Shown one piece after another: positions 61,352 through 64,000 of a stretch of DNA of 64,000 nt (position 1 is its first letter; every line of letters starts with the position of its first letter). Source of the DNA: Chloromonas sp. AAM2 (Eukaryota > Chlorophyta > Chlorophyceae > Chlamydomonadales > Chlamydomonadaceae); assembly GCA_004335635.1 (NCBI GenBank), contig QAXH01006077.1, positions 1-64,000 on the forward strand, in the 5' to 3' direction. The notes beneath the pieces are model-generated. The model had not been told where the DNA came from. It saw only the letters and a list, made by a program, of their open reading frames with translations, and did not search any database. Both the position numbers and the translations under genes were made by a program.

Positions 61352-64000
61352 TCATCTCTTCTTGGTGCTCTTCTTTTCCATGGCCATCTGCTGCTCCTCT
61401 TCCTCGCTCAGTGCGGCCTTGACACCTGAACCAGCAAAGGTTGATGCACGAATCGACCATGCACAGTGCAAGGTCTCGAGAGCAACCGTTCAGAAGCCGT
61501 GGCTGATGACAGGCGGTCGGCTGATTGCAGCCTTTCCAGCCTCGTCTCTTGCATGGGACTTGTCACCTTGTCACAGTTGGGATGCATAGAGCTGTGAGAA
61601 CTGTGCATGGCTTGCTGGTCATCTCGGTGCATAATCAGCAAATATACTGAAAAGCTTTACAGGTAAATGAACTCACTTGCAGACATTTCCCTTACCAGCG
61701 GGCACGAGTTCGTTCATCGGTCTCTGCTTGGGCTGTAACATGACGCGCGCGACTATGGTCAGTTTCCGCCCCTCAGGAGTGGGTGGCGCGGGGCAGCCGC
61801 CCTTGAGCGCCCCTGACAGCACCAGCTCGATGTATTCAGGGTGTCCGAACAGCCCTGCCATGCCCGCATGTGGCTCCTTGGGGGCCTTGAACCTGAAAAA
61901 TGATCAAAATTGGGAGAGGACTTGTATTATATACATATCAATAAAAAATTACAAAAGCCAAAGCAAACACAATACTATCGCAAAAGGCGACATCCCTGTC
62001 ATTGAGATGCCTAAGCAGGGCAGGGTGGAAGGGGCAGGATTGCCAGCAGACGCGGCTGCAGCTGAAGCAGGTCCCTTCAACATGCCCTGGGGTGGCAGTG
62101 GCTCATCACTGACTACTCGGCCTGAACAGAAGCCAAAGCAATCCAATCAAACTAAGCTTGAAAGCCTACTGGTTCCTGACTTGCGTCGTCTTACTCGGCT
62201 ATGCGAGCTCTGTCCTGTGGGAGGAAGGAGGTAGGCGCTATCCTGCGGGTAGACTCACTCACCCAATGTTTACGGTCTTCTTCTCCCCTGCAGGCACCGC
62301 TACTTTGAGCGTGTCCACACTCCACCCCGCAGCCGATGCCACAGCCGTCAGCCCTTCAAGGGTTAGCTCGCCAGCTGCAGACCCGCTGACACCGCTCTTC
62401 AGGCTGCCGACCTGTACACGGGACAAGTGTGAGAGATTGTGAGGATCTCTGATGTGGGCCCGTCGTGGCTCAGTTGGCCGCCATAGTGCACAGGATACAA
62501 GCTTAAGTGATTCAGGATTGATGAGTGTCATACAACGGTTGTCAGTTGGCCCGAGTTGCAGCGGGCAGCATTTGCTGCGTGACGCGCATGCAGGTGCAAC
62601 AGGATCTGGAACCAAACCCCTGCCTGCATGTTAGGCATGTGGGCAGCAGCCACAGACACTGCACGCGGTAATGGGTTCAGAAGAGCAGTGGAACCATAAT
62701 GGGTTCAGAAAAGCAGTGGAGCCAGACCGAAAAGCTAGGCTGGGACTAACCAGCTGGGTTTAGTTGGTTGGCTGTCCGCACCACTGAAAGGTGTAGGAGG
62801 AGCGCAGAGCGGAAATGCATTCAGAACCCTGCTGCCAAACGCTCACGCAATCAAGCACATGCGTACCTCTAGTGTGTATGTGGTGCTCTCCCCTAGGTAG
62901 ATGGCATGTGGGAAGGTGGCCATCAGCACCCTGTCAGCAGGCGGCCCGGGGGACATGGGAACCACTCCCAGGGAGGGAATCAGCATGGGCGAGGGCGTGC
63001 CGGGCGCACCCACACGCATGGGGGTGGGGTTGGCCAGGCCGGGAGCGGTGGCGGCAGGCCCCGGGCGGGCCCCGATTCCTGAAGCAAACACAACCACAAC
63101 CGGCCGAGGTCAAGCAGGGATGGCAGCGGAACAAACACATGCGTCTGGCGTTTTCAGTCCGTGCTTCTTTTGAGGCATTGCGGTTGGCATTCAATAACCT
63201 GCTTAATTGATGCAGTGCGATTGCCAAGCAACAACGGTGCTCATCATGGTGGGTCAGGCAAGGATGGGTACCCGGGGCCCCGGGTGCATATGCCGCATGA
63301 GCTCTCAGACCCCATGTGTTGGTGCAGTGTATCTGAAGACAGCATATGATCGCGAATGCAAGGCCCGTTCATGGTGCCTGCTGCTGAAGCTGTGCACAGA
63401 GCAGCTATGCATTTGTGCATCTGTATCGTCACATGAGGAACAGAGGAACAACCCATATACCACATCATCATACGGGCATGAAGTCGCGCCCACCAGATGT
63501 TGGTCTCCGGCCATTGTCCGGGGTTGCGGGCGGCGCCTGGGCGGGCACTGGCGGGGCAGCCGCTTGCTGCGCTGCCAGCGCTATAGTGGCCAAGTCTGCC
63601 AGCTGTCGCTCCATGAATGGGTCTTCGTTGGGCGGTGGGTACTCGGGACCTGAGAGGTACATGCCCTCCTCCCAACCACGGCCCTGGGGGCACATGGGCG
63701 TACACATGGAATGCAAATGGACACCGTATCAAGCTGGCGAGCCAGCCAGTATGTCGGGCGTGGCAACCGACATGCATGCAAGCTTGCTTTTCTAAACGCG
63801 TATAATTTCAGTGGGGAGAGGAAGCTGATCTAGCATCGCAAGGTGGATCGCATGACAATGTGCTGACTTCAAGCGAGCCACCGGGCCTCTGGAGTGCAAA
63901 TGCACTATCTAATCCATTGTGTCCCAGATGTAAACAACCCAACCAGGCTGCGTGCCTACCCTCATAATCGGGTCGTCATTTAAGGGCTGCCATTCACGCG
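61352..64000 (-). CDS. 3' part of a gene ending in an ASH/MSP-like beta-sandwich domain (probable ciliary protein)
   Basis: The gene enters from the right edge. Exons: 64000-63960 (partial), 63683-63494, 63078-62867, 62411-62263, 61892-61696, 61425-61352 (stop TGA). Junctions are in phase (0, 1, 0, 2, 1), with clean donors such as G|GTAAGG. About 285 C-terminal residues are visible. First comes a charged and Pro-rich stretch (REWQPLNDDPIMR, PEYPPPNEDPFMERQLADL), then a Gly/Pro/Met-rich linker. An Ig-like fold is suggested by alternating strands: IYLGESTTYTLEVGSLKSG, GWSVDTLKVAVPAGEKKTVN, FKAPKEPHAG, YIELVLSGALKGG, GRKLTIVARVML. That pattern, with a Gly-Glu-Lys turn before a FxAPxEP strand, is typical of ASH/MSP domains found in axonemal and centrosomal proteins. 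The tail is highly charged (SEEEEQQMAMEKKSTKKR). The specific family member is not identified. Confidence 0.6.
62669..62724. repeat. 28-bp tandem duplication in intron
   Basis: The 28-nt unit at 62669-62696 is repeated at 62697-62724 with two substitutions. It lies in the intron 62412-62866 of the ASH-like gene. Confidence 0.85.

Noticed and set aside
61590..61675. Stop codon at 61673 as the end of the ASH-like gene
   Set aside because: A stronger donor (G|GTAAGG at 61696) joins in phase to the exon at 61425-61352, which has a good acceptor and a charged tail.
62456..62520. tRNA-like sequence with a perfect A-box (TGGCTCAGTTGG)
   Set aside because: The expected B-box is degenerate (GATTCAGGATT) and no cloverleaf closes; at best a tRNA-derived SINE remnant within an intron.

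Overview
This is a nuclear fragment from a eukaryote, most likely a green alga of the order Chlamydomonadales. A Haematococcus-like genome is my best guess, but the species is an inference. The reasons are: genes broken by many GT-AG introns of about 115-850 nt; very long Ala/Ser/Pro/Gln-rich proteins with CAG/CTG-encoded Gln tracts; TTAGGG-type telomeric repeats inside an intron; and three runs of N that mark assembly gaps. There are no bacterial operons, CRISPR arrays or recognisable rRNA genes.

Layout: (1) 175-6901, minus strand: a spliced gene for a roughly 2,050-residue low-complexity protein of unknown function. (2) 10803-13233, minus strand: a complete six-exon cyclin-dependent-kinase-type Ser/Thr kinase with a 120-residue N-terminal extension; every exon junction closes in phase. 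(3) 16115-27777 (minus) and 28500-37684 (plus): two divergently transcribed paralogous giant genes, seven and eight exons, sharing intron positions and phases, with 722 bp between their start codons. They encode N-terminally membrane-anchored Ser/Pro-rich proteins of about 3,200 and 2,547 residues that I cannot assign to any known family. Part of exons 2-3 is nearly identical between the copies while the rest is strongly diverged, which suggests gene conversion. An assembly gap falls exactly in this inverted repeat. (4) 41239-55517, plus strand: a giant gene of at least twelve exons for a helical-solenoid protein with a basic AT-hook tail; its order of helical segments recalls FANCI/FANCD2, tentatively. 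(5) 55518-61351: gene-poor, with a few weak open frames and possible mobile-element remnants. (6) 61352 to the right edge, minus strand: the 3' part of a gene ending in a beta-sandwich domain of the ASH/MSP type, common in ciliary proteins.

The genes do not form a pathway. The most unusual part of the window is the divergent paralog pair at its centre: an apparently undescribed large membrane-anchored family, with a converted inverted-repeat core and an interstitial telomeric repeat in one intron. All exon coordinates were derived by eye from splice consensus, frame continuity and, for the pair, agreement between paralogs; none has transcript support here.
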